Assembly: GCF_000379605.1 (NCBI RefSeq)
Contig: NZ_KB902757.1
Coordinates: 158,209 to 222,208, forward strand
Direction: 5' to 3'
Source: Rhizobium giardinii bv. giardinii H152
Lineage (GTDB): Bacteria; Pseudomonadota; Alphaproteobacteria; Rhizobiales; Rhizobiaceae
Length of the DNA stretch: 64,000 nt
Each line of letters opens with the position of its first letter. The stretch's first letter is position 1. Below the pieces are notes generated by a model. It was not told where the DNA came from. It searched no databases and was given only the letters and a program-made list of their open reading frames with translations. Below, one piece after another: positions 42,146-51,656 of the stretch. The translations under genes and the position numbers were made by a program.

Positions 42146-42754
42146 ATGTCAACGGCGAACAATGCAGACCGGAAGAAGGACCGCGCAAACGGCGTCATCG
42201 TCGCGTCCTGCGTAGCCTTCGTGTTCGGCATGGTCGGCATGGCCTATGCCGCCGTTCCGCTTTACGACATGTTCTGCAAGGTCACCGGCTACAACGGCAC
42301 GACGAAGCGCGTCGAGCAGGCGTCCGACGTCATCCTCGACAAGACCATCAAGGTGACCTTTGACGCCAATACGGCACCGGGCCTGCCTTGGGATTTCAAG
42401 CCGGTTCAGCGCGACATCGAACTGAAGATCGGCGAGACCGTGCAGGTCGCGTTCGAAGCGACGAACATGTCGAAGAAGCCGACGACGGGGCAGGCTGTGT
42501 TCAACGTGACGCCAATGGCGGCCGGTGCCTATTTCAACAAGGTGCAATGCTTCTGCTTCACCGAGACGACGCTGCAACCCGGCGAAAAGATGGAGATGCC
42601 GGTGGTGTTCTTCGTCGATCCGGAGATCGTCAATACGGTCGAGACCAAAGGTATCAACACGCTGACGCTTTCCTACACCTTCTACGCCCGCGAACCGTCG
42701 AAGCCGATTGCCGGCCTGACGGTGAAGCCGGGAGAGACTGACAACAAGCTTTGA
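42146..42754 (+). CDS. ctaG: cytochrome c oxidase assembly protein CtaG (Cox11)
   Basis: A 202-residue copper chaperone that delivers copper to CuB of subunit I. One N-terminal membrane helix (ANGVIVASCVAFVFGMVGMAYAAVPLY) is followed by PLYDMFCKVTGYNGTT and a periplasmic immunoglobulin-like domain. The copper-binding motif CFCF is in KVQCFCFTETTL (about 131-142), with PVVFFVDPEI after it. Length and motifs are standard for Cox11. It sits between the small CoxF-like gene and subunit III. Confidence 0.95.
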   Translation: MSTANNADRKKDRANGVIVASCVAFVFGMVGMAYAAVPLYDMFCKVTGYNGTTKRVEQASDVILDKTIKVTFDANTAPGLPWDFKPVQRDIELKIGETVQVAFEATNMSKKPTTGQAVFNVTPMAAGAYFNKVQCFCFTETTLQPGEKMEMPVVFFVDPEIVNTVETKGINTLTLSYTFYAREPSKPIAGLTVKPGETDNKL

Positions 42755-42816
42755 CAGATCACCGTTTTCGGCTAAGCCGGAGGCGATACGAGACAGACTT
42801 ATCGGGGATTATTCAT

Positions 42817-43695
42817 ATGGCCGGTGCGCATCAGAAAAACCACGACTACCACATCATCGACCCGAGCCCCTGGCCGCTTCTGGCATCGATCGGCGCCTTC
42901 ATCATGGCCTTCGGCGGCGTTGCCTACATGCGCTACCTGGCCGGCGGTTCGTTCAAGATGTTCGGTCTCGAACTTGCCAATCCGTGGGTGTTCTTCATCG
43001 GCCTCGTCGTCGTGCTCTACACGATGTTCGGCTGGTGGTCGGACACGATCAAGGAAGCGCATGAGGGCCACCACACCCGCGTCGTGTCGCTGCACCTGCG
43101 CTATGGCATGATCATGTTCATCGCCTCGGAAGTGATGTTCTTCGTCGCCTGGTTCTGGGCCTTCTTCGATGCAAGTCTCTTTTCCGGCGAAGCCATCCAG
43201 GCAACACGCTCCGCGTTTACCGGCGGCGTCTGGCCGCCCAAGGGCATCGAGGTCCTCGACCCCTGGCACTTGCCGCTCTACAACACCGTGATCCTGCTGC
43301 TCTCCGGCACCTGCGTGACCTGGGCGCACCATGCGCTGCTGCACAACGACCGCAAGGGCCTCGTCAACGGCCTGACGCTGACCGTGCTGCTCGGCATCCT
43401 GTTTTCGAGCGTCCAGGCTTACGAATATGCCCACGCCCCGTTCGCCTTCAAGGATTCGATCTACGGCGCGACCTTCTTCATGGCGACCGGCTTCCACGGT
43501 TTCCACGTTCTGGTCGGCACGATCTTCCTGCTCGTCTGCCTGCTGCGTGCGGTCAAGGGCGATTTCACCCCGAAACACCATTTCGGCTTCGAAGCCGCCG
43601 CCTGGTACTGGCACTTCGTCGACGTGGTCTGGCTCTTCCTGTTCTTCTCGATCTACGTCTGGGGCGGCTGGGGCGCACCGCTCGCCCACGGCTGA
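42817..43695 (+). CDS. ctaE: cytochrome c oxidase subunit III
   Basis: A 292-residue subunit with seven predicted helices. Features are HDYHIIDPSPWPLLASIGAF at the start, GWWSDTIKEAHEGHHTRVV, FIASEVMFFVAWFWAFFDASL (with the conserved Glu), TCVTWAHHALL, and FGFEAAAWYWHFVDVVWLFLF at the C terminus. It stabilises subunit I and supports proton uptake. The start ATG at 42817 follows GGGGA. An intrinsic terminator 29 bp after the stop ends the core operon. Confidence 0.95.
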   Translation: MAGAHQKNHDYHIIDPSPWPLLASIGAFIMAFGGVAYMRYLAGGSFKMFGLELANPWVFFIGLVVVLYTMFGWWSDTIKEAHEGHHTRVVSLHLRYGMIMFIASEVMFFVAWFWAFFDASLFSGEAIQATRSAFTGGVWPPKGIEVLDPWHLPLYNTVILLLSGTCVTWAHHALLHNDRKGLVNGLTLTVLLGILFSSVQAYEYAHAPFAFKDSIYGATFFMATGFHGFHVLVGTIFLLVCLLRAVKGDFTPKHHFGFEAAAWYWHFVDVVWLFLFFSIYVWGGWGAPLAHG

Positions 43696-43723
43696 TCGGG
43701 TCCTTATCCCAGAAATCTAAAAA

Positions 43724-43750
43724 GGCGGGTGCCAAGGCGCCCGCCTTTTT
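43724..43750 (+). terminator. intrinsic terminator after ctaE
   Basis: GGCGGGTGCC pairs with GGCGCCCGCC (one G-T wobble, tight loop) and is followed by TTTTT. It lies between ctaE and the DUF983 gene, so the downstream DUF983-SURF1 genes probably also have their own promoter. Confidence 0.85.
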
Positions 43751-43863
43751 CATTGTTGGCAATGCTGCCTTGCGGCGAATGAGCCCAAAGGTCGCGGTGG
43801 CCCATATATCGCTTGCGCGACGAATGCGTTATGGAAATTGGACGGCAAATAGGACGTGAAACC

Positions 43864-44247
43864 ATGAACGAAGACAGCGCACATTTCCCCCCAGTCGATC
43901 CGGTCAAGGCCGGGGTCAAGGGGCTTTGCCCGCGCTGCGGCCAGGGCAAGCTGTTCGACGGGTTCCTGAAGGTGAAGCCGGCCTGCGCCAGTTGCGGTCT
44001 CGATTACAAGTTCGCCGATTCCGGCGACGGTCCCGTGGTGTTCGTCATCCTGATCGTCGGCTTCATCGTCGTTGGCGCGGCGCTTTGGACGGAGGTCAAC
44101 GTAAACCCTCCGCTTTGGCTGCACTTCCTGCTCTGGATTCCCCTTGCCAGTATCTTCAGCCTCGTCCTGATGCGCATGCTGAAGGGCATCCTGGTCAACC
44201 TGCAGTACCGGAACAATGCGCGGCAGGGCGAGATCGATCGTGGTTGA
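43864..44247 (+). CDS. DUF983 zinc-ribbon membrane protein
   Basis: A 127-residue protein. A rubredoxin-like zinc ribbon (CPRCGQGKLFDGFLKVKPACASCGLDYKF, about 20-48) is followed by two membrane helices (VFVILIVGFIVVGAALW and LHFLLWIPLASIFSLVLMRM). DUF983 genes sit next to cytochrome oxidase assembly genes in many alphaproteobacteria, suggesting a role in oxidase biogenesis, but no biochemical function is established. The ATG at 43864 has AGGACG upstream. The stop overlaps the SURF1 start. Confidence 0.88.
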   Translation: MNEDSAHFPPVDPVKAGVKGLCPRCGQGKLFDGFLKVKPACASCGLDYKFADSGDGPVVFVILIVGFIVVGAALWTEVNVNPPLWLHFLLWIPLASIFSLVLMRMLKGILVNLQYRNNARQGEIDRG

Positions 44248-44980
44248 CGCTGCAAGCGGGAGCGGCGTGCCGTTCGGCCGCGCCGCCGGCATTGTTCTTG
44301 TCCTCATCGCGCTCGCCATTCTTTTGTCGCTCGGCACATGGCAGGTGCAGCGGCTCCATTGGAAAGAGGGTCTGCTCGCGGCAATCACTGAGCGCCGCGC
44401 AGCACCGCCGGTCGATCTGGCCGCGATCGAGGCGATGGCCAAGGCCGGCGAGGATGTCGACTACCGCACGATGCGCGTCACCGGCACCTATCTCAACGAC
44501 AAGGAACGGCACTTCTTCGCCACCTATGAGGGCCGGACAGGCTATTACGTCTACACGCCGCTGCAGCTAGCCGACGGTCGTTTCCTTCTCGTCAACCGCG
44601 GCTTCGTCCCCTTCGAGCGCAAGGAAGCCGAGACGCGCAAGCAGGGGCAGCTCAGCGGAGCGCAGACCGTCACCGGCCTTGCGCGCGTCAAACTCACGGA
44701 AAAGCCGTCCTGGGTCGTGCCGGACAATGATGTCGCCAAGAACATCTTCTACTGGAAGGACCTCGACGTCATGGCGTCGAGCGTCGGGCTCAATGCTGCG
44801 GAGGTCGTGCCGTTCTTCGTCGATGCGGACACAACGCCCAATTCGGGCGGCTTGCCGATCGGCGGCGTCACGCAATTGGACCTGCCGAACAACCATCTGC
44901 AATATGCCTTGACATGGTATGGCCTGGCCGCGGCGCTGGTTGCCGTCAGCGGCGTGTTCATCCTGCGGCGAAAGAGATAA
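44240..44980 (+). CDS. SURF1 family cytochrome oxidase assembly protein
   Basis: A 246-residue protein with two membrane helices, one at each end (GIVLVLIALAILLSLGTWQVQRL and ALTWYGLAAALVAVSGVFIL), and a periplasmic domain between them. Signatures are LGTWQVQRLHWKEGLL, VTGTYLNDKERHF, YVYTPLQLADGRFLLVNRGFVP and NNHLQYALTWYGLA. SURF1 aids heme a insertion into subunit I. The GTG at 44240 overlaps the DUF983 gene by 8 nt, which suits translational coupling. Confidence 0.9.
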   Translation: MVDAASGSGVPFGRAAGIVLVLIALAILLSLGTWQVQRLHWKEGLLAAITERRAAPPVDLAAIEAMAKAGEDVDYRTMRVTGTYLNDKERHFFATYEGRTGYYVYTPLQLADGRFLLVNRGFVPFERKEAETRKQGQLSGAQTVTGLARVKLTEKPSWVVPDNDVAKNIFYWKDLDVMASSVGLNAAEVVPFFVDADTTPNSGGLPIGGVTQLDLPNNHLQYALTWYGLAAALVAVSGVFILRRKR

Positions 44981-45025
44981 TCGGGCGCGCTGCCTGCAGA
45001 ACATGGAACGACTGCCGGGGGACTT

Positions 45026-45391
45026 ATGACCATCATCGCCAACATGCTGATTGCCGCAACAGCCTTGCTGCATGTCGGCTTTCTCGTGCTTGAAATGTTT
45101 CTCTGGACAGCACCGCAGGGGCGAAAGGTGTTCCGCATGTCGCAGGAGCGCGCGCAAGCGACGAAGGTGCTGGCGGCCAATCAAGGGCTCTACAACGGCT
45201 TTCTCGCCGCCGGCCTTGTCTGGTCGCTGATTGCCTCGCCGCCGGAATTTGCCTTTCAGTTGAAGCTGTTCTTCCTTGTGTGCGTGATCGTTGCCGCTAT
45301 ATATGGCGCATGGTCGGTCAAGCCGCGCATCTTTCTGGTGCAGGGCAGCCCGGCGATCCTCGCACTTCTGTTCACTGTTTTGGCACCCTGA
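45026..45391 (+). CDS. DUF1304 family membrane protein
   Basis: A 121-residue protein with four hydrophobic helices. The family pattern is clear: ALLHVGFLVLEMFLWTAPQGRKVFRM near the N terminus, the NQGLYNGFLAAGLVWSLIA centre, and VIVAAIYGAWSVKPRIFLVQGSPAILALL. The molecular function of DUF1304 is unknown. It stands 45 bp after SURF1 and 3 bp before ispH, so it is probably co-transcribed with both. Confidence 0.85.
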   Translation: MTIIANMLIAATALLHVGFLVLEMFLWTAPQGRKVFRMSQERAQATKVLAANQGLYNGFLAAGLVWSLIASPPEFAFQLKLFFLVCVIVAAIYGAWSVKPRIFLVQGSPAILALLFTVLAP

Positions 45392-45394
45392 TCC

Positions 45395-46402
45395 ATGGCA
45401 TCTTTCTCGGCAAGGAAACCGATCACCATCCGCCTCTGCGGCCCGCGCGGCTTTTGCGCCGGCGTCGACCGGGCGATCCAGATCGTCGTTCTGGCGCTGA
45501 AGGAATATGGCGCCCCGGTCTATGTCCGCCACGAGATCGTTCACAACCGCTATGTGGTCGAGGGGCTTGAGGCCAAGGGCGCGATCTTCGTCGAGGAACT
45601 CGACGAGATTCCCGAGGAACATCGCAAGCAGCCGGTGGTCTTCTCCGCTCATGGCGTGCCGAAGTCGGTGCCCGCCGATGCAGAGACCCGCAATCTGTTT
45701 TATCTCGATGCGACCTGCCCGCTGGTCTCCAAGGTTCACAAGCAGGCCATGCGCCACCAGCGCCTCGGCCGCCATGTCGTGCTGATCGGCCATGCCGGCC
45801 ATCCGGAAGTCATCGGCACCATGGGGCAATTGCCGGAAGGTGCCGTATCGCTCATCGAGACCGTCGAGGACGCGGACAATTACGTGCCGCCGGATCCCGA
45901 CAATCTCGGCTTCGTCACCCAGACGACGCTGTCGGTCGATGACACGGCCGGCGTCATCAAGCGGTTGCATGAGCGCTTTCCCAACCTGACCGCACCGGCA
46001 GCCGATTCGATCTGCTATGCCACGACCAACCGCCAGGAGGCCGTGAAGCAGGCGGCACCCGGCTGCGATCTCTTTCTTGTCGTCGGTGCGCCGAATTCGT
46101 CCAATTCCAAGCGGCTGGTCGAGGTTGCGCTTCGCGCCGGTGCAAGGAAATCCGTGCTTGTCCAGCGCGCGTCGGAAATCGACTGGGACGGCATTGGCGA
46201 TATCGCCACCGTAGGGCTGTCGGCCGGCGCGTCGGCCCCGGAAGTCATCGTCAACGAGATCATCGAGGCCTTTCGCGAGCGCTACGACGCGTCGGTGGAG
46301 CTTGCCGACACGGTCGAGGAGACCGAGAATTTCCTCGTCAACCGCGAGCTTCGCCACGTGCCGCTGACCGTGCAGGACATGGCGTTCGTGAACGGAGATT
46401 AG
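45395..46402 (+). CDS. ispH: 4-hydroxy-3-methylbut-2-enyl diphosphate reductase
   Basis: A 335-residue iron-sulfur enzyme that makes isopentenyl and dimethylallyl diphosphate at the end of the MEP pathway. The three cluster cysteines are in CGPRGFCAGVDRAIQI (about 16-31), DATCPLVSKVHKQA and DSICYATTNRQEA. Substrate-binding His and Ser/Asn are in FSAHGVPKSV, GHAGHPEV and GAPNSSNSKRL. It belongs to the same pathway as dxs at 16124. Downstream comes a repeat element, then thrB. Confidence 0.95.
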   Translation: MASFSARKPITIRLCGPRGFCAGVDRAIQIVVLALKEYGAPVYVRHEIVHNRYVVEGLEAKGAIFVEELDEIPEEHRKQPVVFSAHGVPKSVPADAETRNLFYLDATCPLVSKVHKQAMRHQRLGRHVVLIGHAGHPEVIGTMGQLPEGAVSLIETVEDADNYVPPDPDNLGFVTQTTLSVDDTAGVIKRLHERFPNLTAPAADSICYATTNRQEAVKQAAPGCDLFLVVGAPNSSNSKRLVEVALRAGARKSVLVQRASEIDWDGIGDIATVGLSAGASAPEVIVNEIIEAFRERYDASVELADTVEETENFLVNRELRHVPLTVQDMAFVNGD

Positions 46403-46438
46403 AGGTATCGCTGGGTCGATATTTTCGGTCTGGCGAGC

Positions 46439-46559
46439 GTTTACCCCCCTCTGTCCCTCCGGGACATCTCCCCCTCAAGGGGGGAGATCGGCCTTGAACC
46501 TTTTGCCCGCCTACCGGGAAGCCGCTAAAGATGTCCCGGAGGGACAGAGGGGTGTAAAC
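46439..46559. repeat. RIME-like inverted-repeat element between ispH and thrB
   Basis: The left arm (46439-46469) and right arm (46529-46559) are 31 bp each and complementary at 30 of 31 positions. Each begins GTTTAC from the outside and ends at the ACATCT/AGATGT edge. Just inside the left arm is another hairpin, CTCCCCC-TCAA-GGGGGGAG. The overall size (121 bp) and nested palindromes resemble the rhizobial intergenic mosaic elements known from Rhizobium and Sinorhizobium; the family assignment is from memory. Confidence 0.75.
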
Positions 46560-46602
46560 CTCCGCGCAACGAAACGCTAATTGCAGAACGCAGGACAATC
46601 TC

Positions 46603-47583
46603 GTGGCAGTTTATACCGACATCACGGAAGACGATCTCGCCGATTTTCTGACCGCCTATGACGTCGGCACGCTGACGTCCTACAAGGGCATTGCCGAGGG
46701 TGTGGAAAATACCAATTTCCTGCTGCACACCACCAAGGGCTCCTACATCCTGACGCTTTACGAAAAGCGGGTGGACCAGAACGACCTGCCGTTCTTCCTC
46801 GGGCTGATGCATCATCTGGCCGACAAGGGCCTTTCCTGCCCGCTTCCGCTGCCGCGTGCCGACGGCAAATTGCTCGGCGAGCTTTCCGGCCGGCCGGCCG
46901 CCGTCATCTCGTTCCTCGAAGGCATGTGGCTGCGCAAGCCAAATGCCAATCATTGCCGCGAGGTCGGCAAGGCCTTAGCGGCAATGCACGTGGCAGGCGA
47001 GGGCTTCGAGATCCGCCGTCGCAACGCGTTGTCCGTCGACAGCTGGCGCCCGCTCTGGAACAATTCCCGTGACCGTGCCGACGAGGTGCAGGCGGGCCTC
47101 AAGGCCGAGATCGCCGCTGAACTCGATTTCCTCAAAGCCAATTGGCCGAAGGACCTGCCGGAAGGCGTCATCCACGCCGATCTTTTTCCGGACAACGTCT
47201 TCTTCCTCGGCGACGGACTTTCCGGCCTGATCGACTTCTATTTTGCCTGCAACGACTTCCTTGCCTATGACGTCTCGGTCTGCCTGAACGCCTGGTGCTT
47301 CGAAAAGGACGGCGCCTTCAACATGACCAAGGGCATGGCGCTCTTGTCCGGTTACCAGAGCGTGCGGCCGCTGACCGCAGCCGAGGTCGAGGCGCTGCCG
47401 CTTCTGGCGCGCGGCTCGGCGCTGCGCTTTTTCCTCACGCGTCTCTACGACTGGCTGACGACGCCGCCGGGCGCGCTGGTGGTCAAGAAGGACCCGCTCG
47501 AATATCTGAAGAAGCTGCAGTTTCATCGCTCCGTCGCAACTGCCGCTGAATATGGCCTGACCCACGAGACAAAGCCCGCATGA
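46603..47583 (+). CDS. thrB: homoserine kinase (ThrB, APH-fold type)
   Basis: A 326-residue kinase of the aminoglycoside-phosphotransferase fold that phosphorylates homoserine on the way to threonine. It starts at GTG 46603 with AGGA upstream. Features are FLTAYDVGTLTSYKGIAEGVENTNFLL near the start, the catalytic loop VIHADLFPDNVFFLGDGLSGLIDFYFACNDFLAYDV (about 188-224) and GYQSVRPLTAAEVEALPLL. thrC, the next enzyme of the pathway, is at 61414. It overlaps rnhA by 4 nt (ATGA). Confidence 0.93.
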   Translation: MAVYTDITEDDLADFLTAYDVGTLTSYKGIAEGVENTNFLLHTTKGSYILTLYEKRVDQNDLPFFLGLMHHLADKGLSCPLPLPRADGKLLGELSGRPAAVISFLEGMWLRKPNANHCREVGKALAAMHVAGEGFEIRRRNALSVDSWRPLWNNSRDRADEVQAGLKAEIAAELDFLKANWPKDLPEGVIHADLFPDNVFFLGDGLSGLIDFYFACNDFLAYDVSVCLNAWCFEKDGAFNMTKGMALLSGYQSVRPLTAAEVEALPLLARGSALRFFLTRLYDWLTTPPGALVVKKDPLEYLKKLQFHRSVATAAEYGLTHETKPA

Positions 47584-48023
47584 AACATGTCGATATCTTC
47601 ACCGATGGCGCCTGCTCCGGAAACCCCGGACCCGGCGGATGGGGCGCCGTGCTGCGCTACGGCGACGTGGAAAAGGACCTGTGCGGCGGCGAGCCCGAAA
47701 CCACCAACAACCGCATGGAGCTTCTGGCTGCGATCTCTGCGCTCAATACGCTGAAGCAGCCCTGTGAGGTGGATCTCTACACCGACAGCAAATATGTCAT
47801 GGACGGCATCAGCAAATGGATCCATGGCTGGAAGCGCAACGGCTGGAAGACGGGCGAGAAGAAGCCGGTGAAAAACGGCGAACTCTGGCAGGCGCTCGAC
47901 GCCGCCAACCAGCGCCACAAGGTCACCTGGCACTGGGTGAAGGGGCACGCCGGCCACGTGGAAAACGAACGGGCCGACGAGCTCGCCCGCAAGGGCATGG
48001 AGCCGTTCAAGAAGAAGCGGTGA
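47580..48023 (+). CDS. rnhA: ribonuclease HI
   Basis: A 147-residue type 1 RNase H that cuts RNA in RNA-DNA hybrids. The catalytic carboxylates are DIFTDGACSGNPGPGGWGAV (Asp at about 8), NNRMELLAAISAL (Glu at about 46), LYTDSKYVMDGI (Asp at about 68) and ERADELAR near the C terminus. The handle region WIHGWKRNGWKTGEKKPVKN is present. The start codon overlaps the thrB stop, a conserved coupling in rhizobia. An inverted repeat separates it from the convergent DUF1194 gene. Confidence 0.95.
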   Translation: MKHVDIFTDGACSGNPGPGGWGAVLRYGDVEKDLCGGEPETTNNRMELLAAISALNTLKQPCEVDLYTDSKYVMDGISKWIHGWKRNGWKTGEKKPVKNGELWQALDAANQRHKVTWHWVKGHAGHVENERADELARKGMEPFKKKR

Positions 48024-48041
48024 GGGAAGGGTGGAATTTCA

Positions 48042-48066
48042 CCGTCTCGCCAGGGGGCGGAGACGG
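48042..48066. terminator. inverted repeat between convergent rnhA and DUF1194 genes
   Basis: CCGTCTC pairs with GAGACGG, extended inward by GCC/GGC with a one-base bulge. It lies in the 45-bp gap between two convergent genes and so probably serves as a transcription end for both, although there is no U tract. Confidence 0.45.
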
Positions 48067-48068
48067 CG

Positions 48069-48863
48069 CTATTTCCCAATGGAACGCTCCTGCATTTCTT
48101 CGCCGATAAAACAGTTATAGGGCCTGGGGTATTGAACCCGCACCACCCCCGTTTGGCGCTGCGGAGTGCCGCTGACCTCGACCCCTGAAATCTCGATGAC
48201 GAGCTTGCGCAGGATCGTTTCGGCGAATTGGGACACATTCGTGACCTTCAACAGAAATGCCCCGTCTCCGCCGATGACGCATTCCCGATAATAGACATCG
48301 AGATCCGGTATCGATGCCGAATCCGGCGTGGTCTTCAACATAATGGGAAGACCGTCAATGACGATGCCCTGAGCGACGGTCGTGTTCCTGCCGACCGGAG
48401 CCGGGACCCCGGCATTGTTGGGGCCGTCGCCGGATACATCGATCACGCGCCGGCTCCCTCGAAATGGGCTGGTTTGAAAGAGCTTTCGTGCAAATGCAAG
48501 CGCGTTGGAGATCGATGTGAAGGAGATGCGCCTGATCGGCTGTCGGCGCAGCACGTCGGAAAACTGGGCCGCGGTCGCCCGACCGTCGATCAGCGTCCAG
48601 GGCACGATCTGGACAGCCGAACCGCCCCACTCGATATAGGTCACCGCAATTCTGCCGAGCGGTCCGCGCTGCAAGGCTTCGGCGATCTCGGGCCTGCGGA
48701 ACGCATCAACGTAGCCTTGACGTTGCAGATGCTGCTCATCGATTTCCATGGAATAGGAGACGTCAACGGCAATGACCAGTTCCAGATCTACCGTATATTG
48801 TTCGGCAGACGTCGTTCCCCCCAGAAGACAGAAGGAAACAAGAAGCGCCCATAGCGGTTTCAT
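48069..48863 (-). CDS. DUF1194 (von Willebrand factor A-like) secreted protein
   Basis: A 264-residue protein with a signal peptide (MKPLWALLVSFCLLGGTTSA). The mature part opens VDLELVIAVDVSYSMEIDEQHLQRQGY, a MIDAS-like DxSxS metal site as in VWFA domains. DUF1194 features follow: TYIEWGGSAVQIVPWTLIDG, RVIDVSGDGPNNAG and YNCFIGEEMQ. Proteins of this type may bind ligands through a metal ion at the cell surface; no function is known for DUF1194. The start MKPLW at 48863 was chosen for the clean signal peptide. Confidence 0.85.
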   Translation of the reverse strand: MKPLWALLVSFCLLGGTTSAEQYTVDLELVIAVDVSYSMEIDEQHLQRQGYVDAFRRPEIAEALQRGPLGRIAVTYIEWGGSAVQIVPWTLIDGRATAAQFSDVLRRQPIRRISFTSISNALAFARKLFQTSPFRGSRRVIDVSGDGPNNAGVPAPVGRNTTVAQGIVIDGLPIMLKTTPDSASIPDLDVYYRECVIGGDGAFLLKVTNVSQFAETILRKLVIEISGVEVSGTPQRQTGVVRVQYPRPYNCFIGEEMQERSIGK

Positions 48864-49077
48864 AGCGGCAATCCACCATTCAGTCGCGACGGCGAGGCGT
48901 CCGTCACACGCGGGCACCAGGGCATCACTCCCGGTCGTCTTTGCCCTGAGGCTAACGCATGGGCCGAGGTTTAGCCATAATGCCGCAGAACTCCCGCCCG
49001 CACTGGCGCGACGCACCGGTCATAAATTCCCGTTACTATGGGCCGGTATCTGATAAACTTGTCCAAGGGGTGATTTC

Positions 49078-49716
49078 ATGACCGCGGCTGACCGACAAAC
49101 GCATTGGGAAGGTGTTTACACGACCAAGGCAGAGACCGAAGTGAGCTGGTATGAGGACACCCCTGAGCTGTCGTTGGCGCTGCTGCATGAAGCCGGGCTG
49201 ACACCAGACATGTCCGTCATCGACGTCGGCGGCGGCACGTCGAGATTGGTGGATGCCTTGGAGGCCCTTGGCCAGGCCCATGTAACGGTTCTCGATCTGT
49301 CTGCCGCCGCCCTTGAAACTGCGAAGGCTCGCCTGGCAAATGCCGATCTGGTGCGGTGGATCGCAGCGGATGTGACGGCATGGATACCCGATCGCCAGTA
49401 TGACCTCTGGCATGACCGCGCCGCCTTTCACTTCCTGACGACCGCAGAGGAGCAGGAAGCCTATGTTCGCGTGCTGGTGCATGCCCTCAAGGATGGCGGA
49501 AAGGCCGTGATTGGCACCTTTGCACCGGACGGCCCTGAGACATGCAGCGGCTTGCCCGTTGCTCGATACGACGCGGAAAGCCTGCAGGCCGTTCTCGGTG
49601 CCCGGTTCAAGCTTGCCGCAACGCGGCGGTATCAGCACATTACGCCGTGGGGTTCAGTGCAGAACTTCCAGTTCAGCACGTTCGAGAAGGTCGGGGGCGC
49701 AAACGCCCTGGCGTGA
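49078..49716 (+). CDS. class I SAM-dependent methyltransferase
   Basis: A 212-residue methyltransferase. AAGGGGTG precedes the ATG. HWEGVYTTKAETEVSWYEDTP at the N terminus is typical of a group of small-molecule methyltransferases. The SAM motif is SVIDVGGGTSRLVDAL (about 42-57), then VTVLDLSAAALETAKARL and DLWHDRAAFHFL. A C-terminal WGSVQNFQFSTFEKV closes the domain. Relatives are often labelled thiopurine- or trans-aconitate-type methyltransferases; the substrate is unknown. It is convergent with the persulfide dioxygenase gene. Confidence 0.82.
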   Translation: MTAADRQTHWEGVYTTKAETEVSWYEDTPELSLALLHEAGLTPDMSVIDVGGGTSRLVDALEALGQAHVTVLDLSAAALETAKARLANADLVRWIAADVTAWIPDRQYDLWHDRAAFHFLTTAEEQEAYVRVLVHALKDGGKAVIGTFAPDGPETCSGLPVARYDAESLQAVLGARFKLAATRRYQHITPWGSVQNFQFSTFEKVGGANALA

Positions 49717-49750
49717 GTCGATCATTGGAGCCGGCAGCCTTTGGGGCGGT

Positions 49751-50788
49751 TTATTTGGCCACCGGGCCGTTCGCTTTCTTCCAGGCATCGATGCCGCCCT
49801 CGATGTGGCAGGCGCTCGTGAGGCCGGCGTCCTGTGCCGCCTCGACCGCCATAGCCGAACGCTCGCCAAAGGCGCAATAGAAGACGATCCGCTTGCCGGT
49901 GGCTGCCGCCAGCTCATGCAGGATGCCGCCAGCACTGATGTGCTCCTGCAATTCCGGATAGGGCGCGTGCAGCGCGCCGGGAATGGTTCCGTGCTTTTCG
50001 CGCTCTGCCTTCTCGCGCAGATCGACGATCGCGATGTCGGAGCGGCCGCTAAGTGCCATTGCTTCGGCAGCCGAAACGGCCCAGCCCTTGCGCGCGATCT
50101 CCTCCTGGTGAAGGCCGACATGGATATTGGCCGGTACGGCCACATCCATCATCTTCGGGTTGGGCAGGTTGAGATTGTTCATGATGTCGACGTATTCGTC
50201 GACCGATCGGACCCTGAGCCGCGGGTTAAAGCGTTTCTCCTCGCCGATGGTCGAAACGGTATCGCCCTTGTAGTCATGGGCCGGAAAGACCAGCGTCTCG
50301 TCCGGCAGTTTGAGCAGCTTGTTGAAGATGGAATCATATTGCTGGCGCGGATCACCGTTCTGGAAGTCGGTACGCCCGGTGCCGCGAATGAGCAGCGTGT
50401 CGCCGGTGAACACACGCCCGCCCATGAGGAAGGAATAGGAATCATCCGTATGGCCGGGCGTGTAGAGCACGTCGAGGCTGAGGCCCTCGATCGCGACGCG
50501 GTCGCCTTCCGCCACACGCATCGAGACCACGTCGGCCAGCGTCTGCTCGCCCATCACCGTGATGCAGTGCGTCCGATCACGCAGGGCGCCGAGCCCGGTG
50601 ATGTGATCGGCGTGCAGATGCGTATCGACGGCCTTGACCAGCTTGAGATCGAGCTCCCGCACGAGCTGCAGGTAGCGGTCGACCTTTTCCAGCACCGGGT
50701 CGATGATCAGCGCTTCTCCCCCATGCCGGCTGGCGATGAGGTAGGTGTAGGTGCCGGAAACGCTGTCGAACAGCTGACGGAAGATCAT
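49751..50788 (-). CDS. persulfide dioxygenase-like MBL-fold protein fused to rhodanese
   Basis: A 345-residue fusion. The N-terminal metallo-beta-lactamase domain carries DTHLHADHITGLGALRD (about 55-71), YTPGHTDDSY and FTGDTLLIRGTGRTDFQNGD, the ETHE1-type persulfide dioxygenase pattern. A C-terminal rhodanese domain (about 240-345) has IVDLREKAEREKHGTIPGA and the active-site loop FYCAFGERSAMA with its Cys. Such fusions oxidise glutathione persulfide to sulfite and move sulfane sulfur, as in sulfide detoxification (CstB/Blh group). A Prx6-type peroxiredoxin lies immediately upstream on the same strand. No BigR/SqrR-type regulator is recognisable next to it. Confidence 0.85.
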   Translation of the reverse strand: MIFRQLFDSVSGTYTYLIASRHGGEALIIDPVLEKVDRYLQLVRELDLKLVKAVDTHLHADHITGLGALRDRTHCITVMGEQTLADVVSMRVAEGDRVAIEGLSLDVLYTPGHTDDSYSFLMGGRVFTGDTLLIRGTGRTDFQNGDPRQQYDSIFNKLLKLPDETLVFPAHDYKGDTVSTIGEEKRFNPRLRVRSVDEYVDIMNNLNLPNPKMMDVAVPANIHVGLHQEEIARKGWAVSAAEAMALSGRSDIAIVDLREKAEREKHGTIPGALHAPYPELQEHISAGGILHELAAATGKRIVFYCAFGERSAMAVEAAQDAGLTSACHIEGGIDAWKKANGPVAK

Positions 50789-50834
50789 CGGTGGCTCCGT
50801 TGCGCGTCTCTACGGTCGGCGCTGGACATCGATG

Positions 50835-51497
<663 letters not shown>

Positions 51498-51656
51498 GAT
51501 ACCCCCCATAGCCTTGAGGAGATGCTCACCAAAAGCACCCACGCCGCGCAGTTTGCTCCTTTTGATAAATTAGGCAAAGCGAAATTTAGGACAGGGCGCC
51601 TGACCTTTCCGGTCGCTGATGCGGTTCGCCCAGCTGCTGCTCCAACGATGCCGTGG

